From: Cellulomonas marina
GTDB taxonomy: Bacteria; Actinomycetota; Actinomycetes; Actinomycetales; Cellulomonadaceae
Assembly: GCF_900111925.1 (NCBI RefSeq)
Contig: NZ_FOKA01000001.1
Coordinates: forward strand, 434,001-498,000
Direction: 5' to 3'
Length of the DNA: 64,000 nucleotides
Below, piece by piece: positions 34,022 to 42,704 of this stretch. The notes under the pieces are model-generated. The model searched no databases, had not been told where the DNA came from, and saw only the letters and a program-made list of their open reading frames with translations. The position numbers and the translations under genes were made by a program. Numbering within the stretch: position 1 is the stretch's first letter; every line of letters starts with the position of its first letter.

Positions 34022-34885
34022 TCAGCGCGTGGTGACGGTGAGGGCCGGTGCCTCCGCGCTGGCGGTCCCGGCGGTGCGGCGGCCCGCACGCCCGGCCAGC
34101 CACTGGGCGAGGCGGGTGAGCAGGTCGTTGATGACGATGAAGACGACGGCCGCCACCACGAGGGACTGCAGGATGTTCCCCTGCCCCGACCCGAGCCGAC
34201 GGGCGCTGTCGAGCAGCTCGGGGTACGTGATGATGACGCCGAGCGCCGTGTCCTTGAGGATGACGACGAGCTGGCTGGCCAGGGCCGGCAGCATCGCGAT
34301 GAGCGCCTGCGGGACCTCGACGAGCCGCAGCGACTGCCCGGGCCGCAGCCCGACGGCGAGCGCCGCCTCCCGCTGCCCCTTCGGCAGGCTGTGCACGCCG
34401 GAGCGGACCAGCTCGGCAACGACGGACCCGTTGTAGAGCGTCAGCCCGAGCACCACGCCGACGAGCGGGAGGTCCTGCGGCGCGAACAGGTCGAGCTGGG
34501 CGAGGCCCAGCCAGAAGAAGATCATCATGAGCAGCACGGGCACCGCCCGGAAGAACTCGACGACCGTGCCGCACACCGCCCGTACGACCCGCGAGGGCGA
34601 CAGGCGCCCGAGGCCGAACACGAGGCCGAACACCCCGGACGTGACCATCGCGATCGCGGCCGCCCGCAGGGTCTCCACCAGGCCCGGCAGCAGGAAGTTC
34701 GTCCACGGACCTGCGGTGAGGAACGGCGACCACCGCGCCGCGTCGAGCTGGCCCTTCTCAGCGAGCCGCAGCAGCACCACCGCGACCAGGGCCGCGACGA
34801 GCACGCCACCGACCACGTTGGCGACGAGCACCCGGCGCCGCGTCACCGGCCCGGGCGCGTCGAACAGGACCGACCGCCCGCTCAC
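34022..34885 (-). CDS. gluD: amino-acid ABC transporter permease (GluD-type)
   Basis: Membrane subunit of a polar amino-acid (probably glutamate) importer, 287 residues. It has an N-terminal helix (VLVANVVGGVLVAALVAVVLL) and the HisM-type core with FFRAVPVLLMMIFFWLG and the ATPase-contact EAA loop EAALAVGLRPGQSLRLVEVPQAL. The GTG start overlaps the preceding permease stop by 4 bp. It is the last gene of a minus-strand operon ATPase, binding protein, permease, permease, the gluABCD order. Confidence 0.9.
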   Translation of the reverse strand: MSGRSVLFDAPGPVTRRRVLVANVVGGVLVAALVAVVLLRLAEKGQLDAARWSPFLTAGPWTNFLLPGLVETLRAAAIAMVTSGVFGLVFGLGRLSPSRVVRAVCGTVVEFFRAVPVLLMMIFFWLGLAQLDLFAPQDLPLVGVVLGLTLYNGSVVAELVRSGVHSLPKGQREAALAVGLRPGQSLRLVEVPQALIAMLPALASQLVVILKDTALGVIITYPELLDSARRLGSGQGNILQSLVVAAVVFIVINDLLTRLAQWLAGRAGRRTAGTASAEAPALTVTTR

Positions 34886-35571
34886 CGGGCCACCGCCAGC
34901 CGGCGCGACAGCGCGGTCGTCGCGAGCCCGACGGGCACGACGACCACGACGTACCCGAGCGCGAACACGAGGAAGATGCCCAGCACGACGTCGGGCCGGA
35001 ACTCGATCATCTGGCGCATGAGCCCCGAGGTCTCCGCCACCGACGCCACGGCCGCGACGGTGGAGTTCTTGATGAGCGCGATGAGGACGTTGCCCAAGGG
35101 GGCGACCGCGCCCCGGAAGGCCTGCGGGAGGATCACGAGCCGCGCCGACTGGCTGAAGCGGAGGCCGAGCGCCCGCGCCGCCTCGGCCTGGCCGACCGGC
35201 ACGGTGTTGACGCCGGAGCGCAGGGCCTCGCACACGAAGGCCGCGTGGTACACCGCGAGGCCGAGCACGGCGAGCCGGAAGAAGTTGCTGGTGAAGTCGG
35301 AAGACAGCGTCACGCCGAGCTGCCCCCACAGCCCCAGGGTGCAGAACACGAGGATGATCGTCAGCGGCGTGTTGCGCAGCACGGTGACGTAGCCGGCGCC
35401 GAGCGCCCGCAGGCTCGCCACGGGCGAGATGCGCATGACGGCCAGCACGGTCCCCAGCGCGAGCGCGAGCAGGCCGGCCCAGAAGGTGAGCTGGATGTTG
35501 ACCCAGAACGCCGCCGGCACGTCGTACTGCTCCAGCAGCGTGCCCAGCCGTGCGAGGTAGCCCTCGTCCAC
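34882..35571 (-). CDS. gluC: amino-acid ABC transporter permease (GluC-type)
   Basis: The 229-residue permease has about five membrane helices. Signature pieces are FWVNIQLTFWAGLLALALGTVLAVMRIS, YVTVLRNTPLTIILVF, and the EAA loop AEAARALGLRFSQSARLVILPQAFRGAVAPLGN. It pairs with the next permease (4-bp overlap) to form the heterodimeric channel. Confidence 0.9.
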   Translation of the reverse strand: MDEGYLARLGTLLEQYDVPAAFWVNIQLTFWAGLLALALGTVLAVMRISPVASLRALGAGYVTVLRNTPLTIILVFCTLGLWGQLGVTLSSDFTSNFFRLAVLGLAVYHAAFVCEALRSGVNTVPVGQAEAARALGLRFSQSARLVILPQAFRGAVAPLGNVLIALIKNSTVAAVASVAETSGLMRQMIEFRPDVVLGIFLVFALGYVVVVVPVGLATTALSRRLAVAR

Positions 35572-35672
35572 GCCTGCCCTCCACTCCCTCGGTCGTGCGT
35601 GCGACGCAGGTCCGCCGCGCCGCCGTGCCCGGGGGCGCGGCGCGGCGGACCCGCGTCAGTGGTCGGTGCCGG

Positions 35673-36539
35673 TCAGGCGCAGGCCTCGGGCGTGGGCGGG
35701 TTGAGGTCGGCGTTCGCCTCGTACCCCGACGCGCCGACGTTGTCCTGCAGGATCTGCTCCCACGAGCCGTCCTCGATCATCGCCGTGATGGCCTCGGTCA
35801 CGGCCTCGCAGCGGTCGGAGTCCAACGGGAGCCCGACGCCGTAGTTCTCCTCCGAGAACGGGTTGCCGACGACCTTCACCTGACCCTCGTTGGCGGGCTG
35901 GGCTGCCAGGCCCGCGAGGATGATGTCGTCGGTGGTGACCGCGTCCACCGCGCCGGACGTCAGGGCCGTGACGCACTCGGCGTAGCCGGGCTGCTCGAGC
36001 AGGTTGGTGCCGGTCGCGTACTCGTCCTTGATCCGCTGCGCGGAGGTCGAGCCGGTGACGGAGCACAGGTTCTTGCCCTCGAGGTCCTCCGGCCCGGTGA
36101 TGGAGTCGTCGTCCGCCGCGACGAGCAGGTCCTGCCCCGCGACGAAGTACGGGCCCGCGAAGGAGATGACCTCCTTGCGGGTGTCCGTGATCGAGTAGGT
36201 CGCGAAGATCATGTCGACCTGGCCGGTCTGCAGCAGGTTCTCGCGCTGCGCGGACGGCGCCTGCACCCACTCGATCTGGTCCTCGGAGTAGCCGAGCGCC
36301 TCGGCGACGTACCGGGCGACGTCGACGTCGAAGCCCGTGTACTCGGAGCCGTCCTGGTAGCCCAGGCCCGGCTGGTCGAACTTGATGCCGATGCGGAGGG
36401 TCTCCGAGGAGCCCTCTCCGGCGACGGCGCTGCCGCTCGCCGCGGGCTCGGTGCCTCCGCCGCCGTCGCCGCCGGAACAGCCGGCGAGCGTGAGGGTGGC
36501 CGCGGCGGCCATGGCCACCGCGAGTCGTCGTGCGCGCAT
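35673..36539 (-). CDS. gluB: glutamate-type ABC substrate-binding lipoprotein
   Basis: Extracytoplasmic solute receptor of 288 residues. It has a lipoprotein signal with lipobox LAGC (Cys21), a Gly/Ser linker, and then a family 3 binding domain: LRIGIKFDQPGLGYQDG, YTGFDVDVARYVAEALGY, FATYSITDTRKEVISFAGPYF, CSVTGSTSAQRIKDEY, AVTTDDIILAGL. This closely follows actinobacterial GluB, which favours glutamate as ligand, by inference. AAGGGG precedes the ATG. It lies between the ATPase gene and the permeases. Confidence 0.92.
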   Translation of the reverse strand: MRARRLAVAMAAAATLTLAGCSGGDGGGGTEPAASGSAVAGEGSSETLRIGIKFDQPGLGYQDGSEYTGFDVDVARYVAEALGYSEDQIEWVQAPSAQRENLLQTGQVDMIFATYSITDTRKEVISFAGPYFVAGQDLLVAADDDSITGPEDLEGKNLCSVTGSTSAQRIKDEYATGTNLLEQPGYAECVTALTSGAVDAVTTDDIILAGLAAQPANEGQVKVVGNPFSEENYGVGLPLDSDRCEAVTEAITAMIEDGSWEQILQDNVGASGYEANADLNPPTPEACA

Positions 36540-36628
36540 GTCGGTCCCCTTCGTGTGGGTGGTGCTCCCGGCCGGGCGGTGTGGGCCCGGCCGTCGTTCG
36601 GTCGGTGCGGTCGGTGCTGTCGGTGCGG

Positions 36629-37492
36629 TCAGTGGGTGAGGATCTTCGACAGGAAGTCGCGGGCGCGGTCGCTGCGCGGGGCGGCGAAGAACTGCTCCGG
36701 CTCCGCCTGCTCGACGACCTGCCCGCGGTCCATGAACACCACCCGGTGCGCGGCCCGGCGGGCGAAGCCCATCTCGTGCGTGACGACGAGCATCGTCATG
36801 CCGTCCGCCGCCAGGGCGGTCATGACGTCGAGGACCTCGTTGATCATCTCGGGGTCGAGCGCCGACGTCGGCTCGTCGAACAGCATGACCTTCGGGTCCA
36901 TGGCCAGCGCCCGCGCGATGGCCACGCGCTGCTGCTGACCGCCCGACAGCTGCCCGGGCAGCTTGCCCGCCTGGTCCGCGACGCCGACGCGCGCCAGCAG
37001 CTCCTGCGCGCGGGCCTTCGCCGCGGCCGGCTTGACGCCCTTGGCCTTCGTCGGCCCGAGCGTGACGTTCTCCAGCACGGTCCGGTGCGCGAAGAGGTTG
37101 AAGGACTGGAACACCATGCCGACGTCGGCGCGCAGGCGGGCGAGCGCGCGGCCCTCCTCCGGGAGCGGCGCGCCGTCGATCGTGATGGTGCCCTCGTCGA
37201 TCGTCTCCAGCCGGTTGATCGTGCGGCACAGCGTGGACTTGCCGCTGCCGGACGGCCCGACGAGGACGACGACCTCGCCGCGCCCGATGCTCAGGTCCAC
37301 GTCCTTGAGCACGTGGAGGGCGCCGAAGTGCTTCTGCACGCCGCGCAGCACGACGAGCGGCGCGCCGACGGGGGAGCGGCTCGCGGGAGCGGCGGCCGGT
37401 CGCGGCACGTCGTCGGCGGTCGTCGGGGCGCTCGGGACGGTCCCGCCGACCGTGGTGTCGGGCGGGGGAGGACCCGGTGGAGGGCTGGCCAT
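36629..37492 (-). CDS. gluA: amino-acid ABC transporter ATP-binding protein (GluA-type)
   Basis: ATPase of the importer, 287 residues. Walker A is GPSGSGKST, the signature LSGGQQQRVAIARALAMDPKVMLFDEPTSALDPEM contains Walker B, and the switch is VVTHEMGFARR. The first 45 residues form a Pro/Thr-rich extension absent from most homologues. The ATG at 37492 follows the -10 TAGTTT by 6 nt with no ribosome-binding site, so the operon mRNA is probably leaderless. Position between recX/rny and miaB matches the gluABCD locus of corynebacteria. Confidence 0.93.
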   Translation of the reverse strand: MASPPPGPPPPDTTVGGTVPSAPTTADDVPRPAAAPASRSPVGAPLVVLRGVQKHFGALHVLKDVDLSIGRGEVVVLVGPSGSGKSTLCRTINRLETIDEGTITIDGAPLPEEGRALARLRADVGMVFQSFNLFAHRTVLENVTLGPTKAKGVKPAAAKARAQELLARVGVADQAGKLPGQLSGGQQQRVAIARALAMDPKVMLFDEPTSALDPEMINEVLDVMTALAADGMTMLVVTHEMGFARRAAHRVVFMDRGQVVEQAEPEQFFAAPRSDRARDFLSKILTH

Positions 37493-37498
37493 GCCGTG

Positions 37499-37527
37499 AA
37501 ACTAGGTCGTATCGGGCGTCGTGACCA
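37499..37527 (-). promoter_or_regulatory. promoter of the gluABCD-type operon
   Basis: On the minus strand, -35 TGGTCA (37527-37522), 17-bp spacer, -10 TAGTTT (37504-37499), then 6 nt to the ATG. This is one of the more AT-rich promoters here. Confidence 0.65.
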
Positions 37528-37781
37528 GCACCGATGGTCACGAACGGGCCACAGTCCGGCCGCGGGGACGTCCTCGTCCGGTCGAGCGGCTCCCGTCCGG
37601 CCGTCGCCCGCGCACGCCGTCGCCCGGGCGCCGGACGCCACGGCAGCGCGGGCTGCCGGCGCGCCGGGCGGGCCCTGACCAGCACCGACGCGGGCGCACG
37701 GACCTCGACGGCCCGGTGCGCCCGGCGGTCGGCGTGCGACGGGCAGCCCGCGCGTGTGCCGGGAGTGCCCGACGCCCGCCG

Positions 37782-37787
37782 TACGCT
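37782..37787 (+). promoter_or_regulatory. -10 of miaB (TACGCT)
   Basis: TACGCT lies eight bases before the ATG (five before an adjacent GTG), implying a leaderless or nearly leaderless transcript. Confidence 0.55.
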
Positions 37788-37795
37788 GGGCGGTG

Positions 37796-39427
37796 ATGTC
37801 CACCACGCTCACCGTCCCCGCCCCTCCCGCGACGCGCGCCCCGGCCTCCGGTGCCGACGGGCGCGCCGAGGCCGCCGTGCACGACGGCCCGACCACCGGC
37901 CGGCCGGACGCGCGCACCTACCTCGTGCGCACCCTCGGGTGCCAGATGAACGTGCACGACTCCGAGCACATGGCGGGCATGCTCGAGCAGGCCGGCTACG
38001 TGCCCGCGGACCCCGCGTCGGCCGCGGCGGAGGACGCCGACGTCATCGTCATCAACACGTGCGCGGTCCGGGAGAACGCGGCCGACAAGCTGTACGGCAA
38101 CCTCGGCCGGCTGGCGGGCCGCAAGCGCGAGCGCCCCGGCATGCAGATCGCCGTGGGCGGGTGCCTGGCGCAGAAGGACCGCTCGACGATCGTCGATCGC
38201 GCGCCCTGGGTGGACGTCGTCTTCGGCACGCACAACCTCGACGTGCTGCCCGCGCTGCTCGAGCGCGCCCGGCACAACGCCGCCGCGCAGGTGGAGATCG
38301 CCGAGTCCCTGCAGGTCTTCCCCTCGACGCTGCCCACGCGCCGCGAGTCCGTCTACGCCGGCTGGGTGTCCATCTCCGTCGGCTGCAACAACACCTGCAC
38401 GTTCTGCATCGTGCCGCACCTGCGCGGCAAGGAGCGCGACCGCCGCCCCGGCGACGTGCTGGCCGAGGTCGAGGCCCTCGTCGCCCAGGGCGCCGTGGAG
38501 GTGACCCTGCTCGGGCAGAACGTCAACTCCTACGGCGTCGGCTTCGGCGACCGGACGGCGTTCGCGCAGCTCCTGCGCGCGGTCGGGGCGGTGCCGGGGC
38601 TCGAGCGCGTGCGGTTCACCTCCCCGCACCCCGCGTCCTTCTCCGACGACGTGATCGCCGCGATGGCGGAGACGCCCACGGTCATGCCGCAGCTGCACAT
38701 GCCGCTGCAGTCGGGCTCCGACCGCGTGCTGCGCGCCATGCGCCGGTCCTACCGCGCCGACCGCTTCCTCGGCATCCTCGACCGGGTCCGCGCGGCCATC
38801 CCGCACGCCGCGATCACGACCGACGTCATCGTCGGGTTCCCGGGCGAGACGGAGGAGGACTTCGCCCGCACCCTGGAGGTCGTCGAGGCGTCGCGCTTCG
38901 CCTCCGCCTTCACCTTCCAGTACTCGCCCCGCCCCGGCACGCCCGCCGCCGACCTGCCCGACCAGCTGCCCAAGGCGGTGGTGCAGGAGCGCTACGAGCG
39001 GCTCGTCGCGCTGCAGGAGCGCATCTCGCTCGAGGAGAACCAGGCCCAGGTCGGGCGCACGGTCGAGGTGCTGGTCGCCGAGGGGGAGGGGCGCAAGGAC
39101 GGCGCCAGCCGCCGCACCACCGGCCGCGCCGAGGACAGCCGGCTCGTCCACCTGTCCCTCCCGCCGGAGGCGGCGCCCGACGACGCTCCGCGCCCGGGCG
39201 ACCTCGTGCGCGTCACGGTCACCCGGGCGGCGCCGCACCACCTCGTGGCCGACTCCGCGCTCGCGGGCGGGACGTTCGCCGTCCGCCGCACCCGCGCGGG
39301 GGACGCGTGGGCGGCGCGGCAGTCGGGGGGCGACGAGCACGCGCACGGCGGGGACGCCTGCGGCACCCCGGCCCCGGCCGGCCCCGTCGTCCTCGGGCTG
39401 CCGACGCTCGGCCGCCCGCTGCGCTGA
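37796..39427 (+). CDS. miaB: tRNA-2-methylthio-N6-dimethylallyladenosine synthase
   Basis: Radical-SAM methylthiotransferase modifying i6A37 of tRNAs. It has 543 residues. The N-terminal MTTase domain carries three cluster cysteines (C49 in LGCQMN, C89 in [10 protein letters not shown]123 in GGCLAQ), and the radical-SAM CxxxCxxC is C197/C201/C204 (GCNNTCTFC). [10 protein letters not shown] and [16 protein letters not shown] follow; the C-terminus has a TRAM-like domain and a 40-residue tail rich in His/Gly. The start could be the ATG or the GTG immediately before it. MiaA, which makes the substrate modification, is encoded downstream. Confidence 0.95.
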   Translation: MSTTLTVPAPPATRAPASGADGRAEAAVHDGPTTGRPDARTYLVRTLGCQMNVHDSEHMAGMLEQAGYVPADPASAAAEDADVIVINTCAVRENAADKLYGNLGRLAGRKRERPGMQIAVGGCLAQKDRSTIVDRAPWVDVVFGTHNLDVLPALLERARHNAAAQVEIAESLQVFPSTLPTRRESVYAGWVSISVGCNNTCTFCIVPHLRGKERDRRPGDVLAEVEALVAQGAVEVTLLGQNVNSYGVGFGDRTAFAQLLRAVGAVPGLERVRFTSPHPASFSDDVIAAMAETPTVMPQLHMPLQSGSDRVLRAMRRSYRADRFLGILDRVRAAIPHAAITTDVIVGFPGETEEDFARTLEVVEASRFASAFTFQYSPRPGTPAADLPDQLPKAVVQERYERLVALQERISLEENQAQVGRTVEVLVAEGEGRKDGASRRTTGRAEDSRLVHLSLPPEAAPDDAPRPGDLVRVTVTRAAPHHLVADSALAGGTFAVRRTRAGDAWAARQSGGDEHAHGGDACGTPAPAGPVVLGLPTLGRPLR

Positions 39428-39453
39428 GAGCGCCGGTCGGTCGTCCCCGCCGG

Positions 39454-39975
39454 TCAGTTGTCGGGGATGTCCTCGTCCGCCGCGCCGTCGCCGGCCGGCA
39501 GGAGCGCGTCCAGCGCGGTGAACATGTGCACGCCGGTGCCGAGCCCGCACGCGAGCAGCTGGGCGAGCTGCCGGTCGGTGACACCGGCCTCCAGGTCGGC
39601 GGACACCTCGCTGTAGAGCGCGAGCGTGCCCTCCTCCTCGCGCACGTAGGCCTTGGGCCAGATGCGCTCGCGGTTCCAGTCGTTCAGCGCCAGCCCGACC
39701 GCCGCGCGCTGGTCGACCGGCAGCGTGCGGTGCCAGCGGCCCCGCACCTGGAGGATCTCCGCCTCGTCGCCGAGGGTGAGGAACCAGAAACGCGAGCCGT
39801 CCCAGGTGCCGGTGAGGTCGCCGTCGTCGTCCACGGCGAACTTGTAGCCGCGCGCCCGCAGGTGGTCGGCGATGCGCTCGCGCGTCAGCGGGGTGGGCGG
39901 GTCGCGGCGCACTGGCCGCTTGACGGGCTTCGGGCGCCCGCCCAGGACGCGCAGCAGCCACTCGGGGCTCGTCAC
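39454..39975 (-). CDS. YbjN-domain protein, second paralogue
   Basis: The 173-residue protein has the YbjN/type III chaperone-like fold: RGYKFAVDDDGDLTGTWDGSRFWFLTLGDEAEILQVRGRWHRTL, then LNDWNRERIWPKAYVR and LYSEVSADLEAGVTDRQLAQLLACGLGTGVHMF. Its GTG start overlaps the stop of the upstream paralogue by 4 bp. The family is implicated in protein stability or stress in other bacteria, but the biochemical role is unknown. It is convergent with miaB. Confidence 0.85.
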   Translation of the reverse strand: MTSPEWLLRVLGGRPKPVKRPVRRDPPTPLTRERIADHLRARGYKFAVDDDGDLTGTWDGSRFWFLTLGDEAEILQVRGRWHRTLPVDQRAAVGLALNDWNRERIWPKAYVREEEGTLALYSEVSADLEAGVTDRQLAQLLACGLGTGVHMFTALDALLPAGDGAADEDIPDN

Positions 39976-40559
39976 GGGGCCACCCCCGCCGGGTCCGGGT
40001 ACCGCTCGTCGAGGGCGTCGAAGAGCATGCTGCCCGTCGAAAGGCCGCAGTACAGGAGCTGGCCGAGCTGGGCGTCGGTCGCCCCGTGCTCGAGGTCGAC
40101 GGCGACCTCGGAGACGACGTGGACGCGGCCGTTGTCCCGCACCCGCACGTAGGCCTTCGGCCAGATCCGCTCGGCGTTCCACTCGTTGCAGAGGTCGAGG
40201 ACCTCCTCCAGGCGCTCGATCGACGCCTCGCGGTGCCACTGGCCGCGCACCTGGAGGATCTCCGAGCGCTCCCCGAAGAGGAAGAAGTAGAACAGCCGGC
40301 CCCGCCACAGCCCGCCGAGGTCGCCGTCGTTGTCGACGAAGTAGCTGAAGTCGTGGTCCGTCATCCAGGCGGCGATCCGCGCCGGCGTCACCGAGGTCGG
40401 GTGCTCCTCGCCCGGCTCGGCCGGCCCGAGCTCGGCGGCCAGCAGCGCGGCCACCCGGTCCTGCAGCTCCGCGTCCGTCAGGTCCTCGACCGGCGGCACC
40501 TCCGCGGCCGGCGCGGTCCTGCGGCCCAGCCACCGCCGTCCGCGGTCGAACACGCCCAT
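39972..40559 (-). CDS. YbjN-domain protein, first paralogue
   Basis: The 195-residue product shares its core with the next gene: FSYFVDNDGDLGGLWRGRLFYFFLFGERSEILQVRGQWHRE, LCNEWNAERIWPKAYVR, VVSEVAVDLEHGATDAQLGQLLYCGLSTGSMLF. The pair clearly arose by tandem duplication, and translational coupling suggests they act together, perhaps as a heterodimer (inference). The -10 TAGGGT lies 6 nt before the ATG. Confidence 0.85.
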   Translation of the reverse strand: MGVFDRGRRWLGRRTAPAAEVPPVEDLTDAELQDRVAALLAAELGPAEPGEEHPTSVTPARIAAWMTDHDFSYFVDNDGDLGGLWRGRLFYFFLFGERSEILQVRGQWHREASIERLEEVLDLCNEWNAERIWPKAYVRVRDNGRVHVVSEVAVDLEHGATDAQLGQLLYCGLSTGSMLFDALDERYPDPAGVAP

Positions 40560-40565
40560 GGGCCG

Positions 40566-40571
40566 ACCCTA
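40566..40571 (-). promoter_or_regulatory. leaderless -10 of the YbjN pair (TAGGGT)
   Basis: TAGGGT on the minus strand, 6-nt spacer to the ATG at 40559. Confidence 0.65.
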
Positions 40572-40597
40572 CCGGGCGCTCCCGCGACGCGGTCGAC

Positions 40598-40657
40598 CGT
40601 GCACGTCGTCGTGCCCGCCTCGTGCACGTCGTGGTGAGCGCCACCCGTGCACGTCGT
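40598..40657. repeat. three cgtgcacgtcgt repeats in a divergent promoter region
   Basis: The 12-mer cgtgcacgtcgt, containing the palindrome CGTGCACG, occurs at 40598-40609, 40621-40632 and 40646-40657 (spacing 23 and 25 bp, about two helical turns). The copies lie between the two leaderless -10 elements of divergent genes, so they may be operators; no regulator is identified. Confidence 0.6.
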
Positions 40658-40667
40658 CGCGCGCGAC

Positions 40668-40673
40668 TACCGT
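40668..40673 (+). promoter_or_regulatory. leaderless -10 of the LigB-like gene (TACCGT)
   Basis: TACCGT, 7-nt spacer, then the GTG at 40681. Confidence 0.65.
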
Positions 40674-40680
40674 GCGCACC

Positions 40681-41592
40681 GTGCCCCTCGCCGTCGTCGC
40701 CCTGCCGGACACCGCGCTGCTGGTGCCCGGCGTGGCCGGGCGCTCCGACCCGCTCGCCGACCTGCGCACGGCTGCCGTCGCGGCCGTCCGGCGTGGCGCT
40801 GCCGCGCTCGGGGAGCGGCCGGGGACCCCGGCCGACGACGGCGTCGTCGCCCGGGCGACCGACCTCCGGGTGGCGGTCGTCGCCCCGGGTCCCGCGGACC
40901 GCGCGCTCGTCGGGCGGCTGCGGGGCTCCTTCGCCGCGGCCGGGGTGCCGGACGCCGCCCTCGGCGCGGTCGTGCCGGTTGTCGACGTGCCGGAGGTCGA
41001 CGTGCGGGACGCGACGCCCGTGCCCGGGGTCGCCGCGGCGCGCCCGGCGATCGGCGCGCCGGGCACCGGCGTGGCCGTCGCCCTGCACGTCCTGGTCGCG
41101 GCCGGCCTCGACGCCGCGCCCGTGTCGGCGGTCCTCGAGGTCGCGGGGGCGGGTGCGGCTGGTGCGGGCGGCGCCGGACCCGACGGACGCACGGCCGGCA
41201 GGGCCGCGGTGCTGCGCCGGTGGGGTGCGGCACTCGTGGCGGAGCCGGGGCCGCTGCTGCTGCTCGTCGTCGGCTCCGGCAGCGCGCGCCACGGACCCGA
41301 CGGCCCGCTGGCCGACGACCCCCGTGCGCCGGCCGTCGACGAGGCCCTCGTCGCCGCCCTGGGCGACCCCGGCGCGTGGGCGGCCCCGGACGGGCCGCCG
41401 CCCGCCGGGCTCGACGAGGCGACGGCGGCCGCGCTCGCGGTGAGCGCCTGGGCGCCCTGGCAGGTCCTCGCGGGCGCCCTCGCCGCCCGGACGGCGGCCG
41501 GCCACGTCGGGACGCCGCCGGCCGTGGATGCGTCCCTCGGCGTGCTCCATGCCGTCGGGCTCCTGCTGCCGGCCGCGGCGGACGGGGCATGA
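40681..41592 (+). CDS. LigB-like (class III extradiol dioxygenase-like) protein upstream of miaA
   Basis: The 303-residue Ala/Gly/Asp-rich protein occupies the position of the conserved actinobacterial gene between miaB and miaA that is annotated as class III extradiol dioxygenase subunit B-like. VVALPDTALLVPGVAGR at the start and LLLLVVGSGSARHGPDGPLADD in the C-terminal half are typical of that group. The metal-binding His/Glu set of true dioxygenases is not evident, so enzymatic activity is doubtful. The stop overlaps the miaA start (ATGA). Confidence 0.72.
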   Translation: MPLAVVALPDTALLVPGVAGRSDPLADLRTAAVAAVRRGAAALGERPGTPADDGVVARATDLRVAVVAPGPADRALVGRLRGSFAAAGVPDAALGAVVPVVDVPEVDVRDATPVPGVAAARPAIGAPGTGVAVALHVLVAAGLDAAPVSAVLEVAGAGAAGAGGAGPDGRTAGRAAVLRRWGAALVAEPGPLLLLVVGSGSARHGPDGPLADDPRAPAVDEALVAALGDPGAWAAPDGPPPAGLDEATAAALAVSAWAPWQVLAGALAARTAAGHVGTPPAVDASLGVLHAVGLLLPAAADGA

Positions 41593-42704
41593 GCGCGTCC
41601 GCGCCCCGGGTGCTGCCTCCCGTCCCGACCGCCCCCGGGCTGGTGGTCGCCGTCGTCGGCCCGACGGCGACCGGCAAGTCCGACCTCGCGATCGCCCTCG
41701 CGCTGGCCCTCGACGGCGAGGTCGTCAACGCCGACGCCCTGCAGCTGTACCGCGGGATGGACGTCGGCACCGCCAAGGTCCCGCCCGCGGCGCGCCGGGG
41801 CGTGCCGCACCACGTGCTCGACGTGCTCGACCCCGCCGAGGAGGCGTCGGTGGCCGACTACCAGGCGCTCGCCCGTGCGGCGGTGGCGGACGTGGTGGCG
41901 CGCGGGCGGCGGCCGGTCGTCGTCGGCGGTTCGGGCCTGTACGTGCGGGCGCTGCTCGACCACCTCGACTTCCCGGGGACCGACGCGGCGGTCCGCGCCC
42001 GCCTCGAGGAGCGGGTGGAGCGGGAGGGCGCGCGGGCGCTGCACGCGGAGCTCGAGCGGGTCGACCCGGTCGCGGCGGCGTCGATCGGCCCGCGCAACGC
42101 CCGGCGCGTCGTGCGCGCCCTCGAGGTCGTCGCCCTCACCGGCCGCCCCTACAGCGCCCACCTCCCGCGCCACGCCTACGCGGTGCCCGCCCTCCAGCTC
42201 GGGCTCGACTGCGACCGGGCGGTCCTCGACGCCCGGGTCGAGCGGCGCGTCGCGCGGATGTGGGCCGACGGCCTCGTCGACGAGGTGCGGGGGCTCGCGG
42301 CACGCGGGCTGGGCCGGACGGCCTCGCGGGCGGTCGGGTACGCGGAGGTCCTGGCGCACCTGCGCGGGGAGCGCGACGAGGACGCCGCCCGGGCGGACGT
42401 CGTCGCCGGAACCCGGCGGCTGGCCCGCAAGCAGATGGGGTGGTTCGGGCGGGACCCGCGCGTGCACTGGCTCGACGCGCAGGAGGGCGACCTGCTCGGC
42501 GCCGCGCTGGCGGCGGTCGCGCGCGCCGACGGCCTCGTCGCCGCCGGGGCGTCCGCGGACGACCTGCGGCCGGACGGGCCCACGGACGGGCCCACGGACG
42601 GGCCCACGGACGGGCCCACGGACGGGCCCGGGGCCGGCGACCGCGGCCCCGTGCGCCGGCCGCTCGGCTCCGGCCCGGGGGCCGCCCGTACGCTGGACGC
42701 GTGA
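41589..42704 (+). CDS. miaA: tRNA dimethylallyltransferase
   Basis: Adds the isopentenyl group to A37 of tRNAs reading UNN codons; MiaB then methylthiolates it. It has 371 residues. The P-loop is VVGPTATGKSDLA, followed by EVVNADALQLYRGMDVGTAK, HHVLDVLDP, VVVGGSGLYVRAL, RNARRVVRALEV and RRLARKQMGWFGRDPRVHWLD. The enzyme proper ends near residue 320; the rest is a low-complexity tail made by a 12-bp repeat (Pro-Thr-Asp-Gly units). The ATG overlaps the previous stop and its own stop overlaps the dapF GTG. Confidence 0.95.
   Translation: MSASAPRVLPPVPTAPGLVVAVVGPTATGKSDLAIALALALDGEVVNADALQLYRGMDVGTAKVPPAARRGVPHHVLDVLDPAEEASVADYQALARAAVADVVARGRRPVVVGGSGLYVRALLDHLDFPGTDAAVRARLEERVEREGARALHAELERVDPVAAASIGPRNARRVVRALEVVALTGRPYSAHLPRHAYAVPALQLGLDCDRAVLDARVERRVARMWADGLVDEVRGLAARGLGRTASRAVGYAEVLAHLRGERDEDAARADVVAGTRRLARKQMGWFGRDPRVHWLDAQEGDLLGAALAAVARADGLVAAGASADDLRPDGPTDGPTDGPTDGPTDGPGAGDRGPVRRPLGSGPGAARTLDA
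42573..42632. repeat. 12-bp repeat in miaA C-terminal tail
   Basis: Four perfect units of gacgggcccacg and a fifth variant encode repeated Pro-Thr-Asp-Gly in the disordered MiaA tail, in frame. Confidence 0.9.
42689..42694 (+). promoter_or_regulatory. leaderless -10 of dapF inside miaA (TACGCT)
   Basis: TACGCT, 6-nt spacer, GTG at 42701. It lies within the last codons of miaA, so dapF may be read both from its own start and by coupling. Confidence 0.6.
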
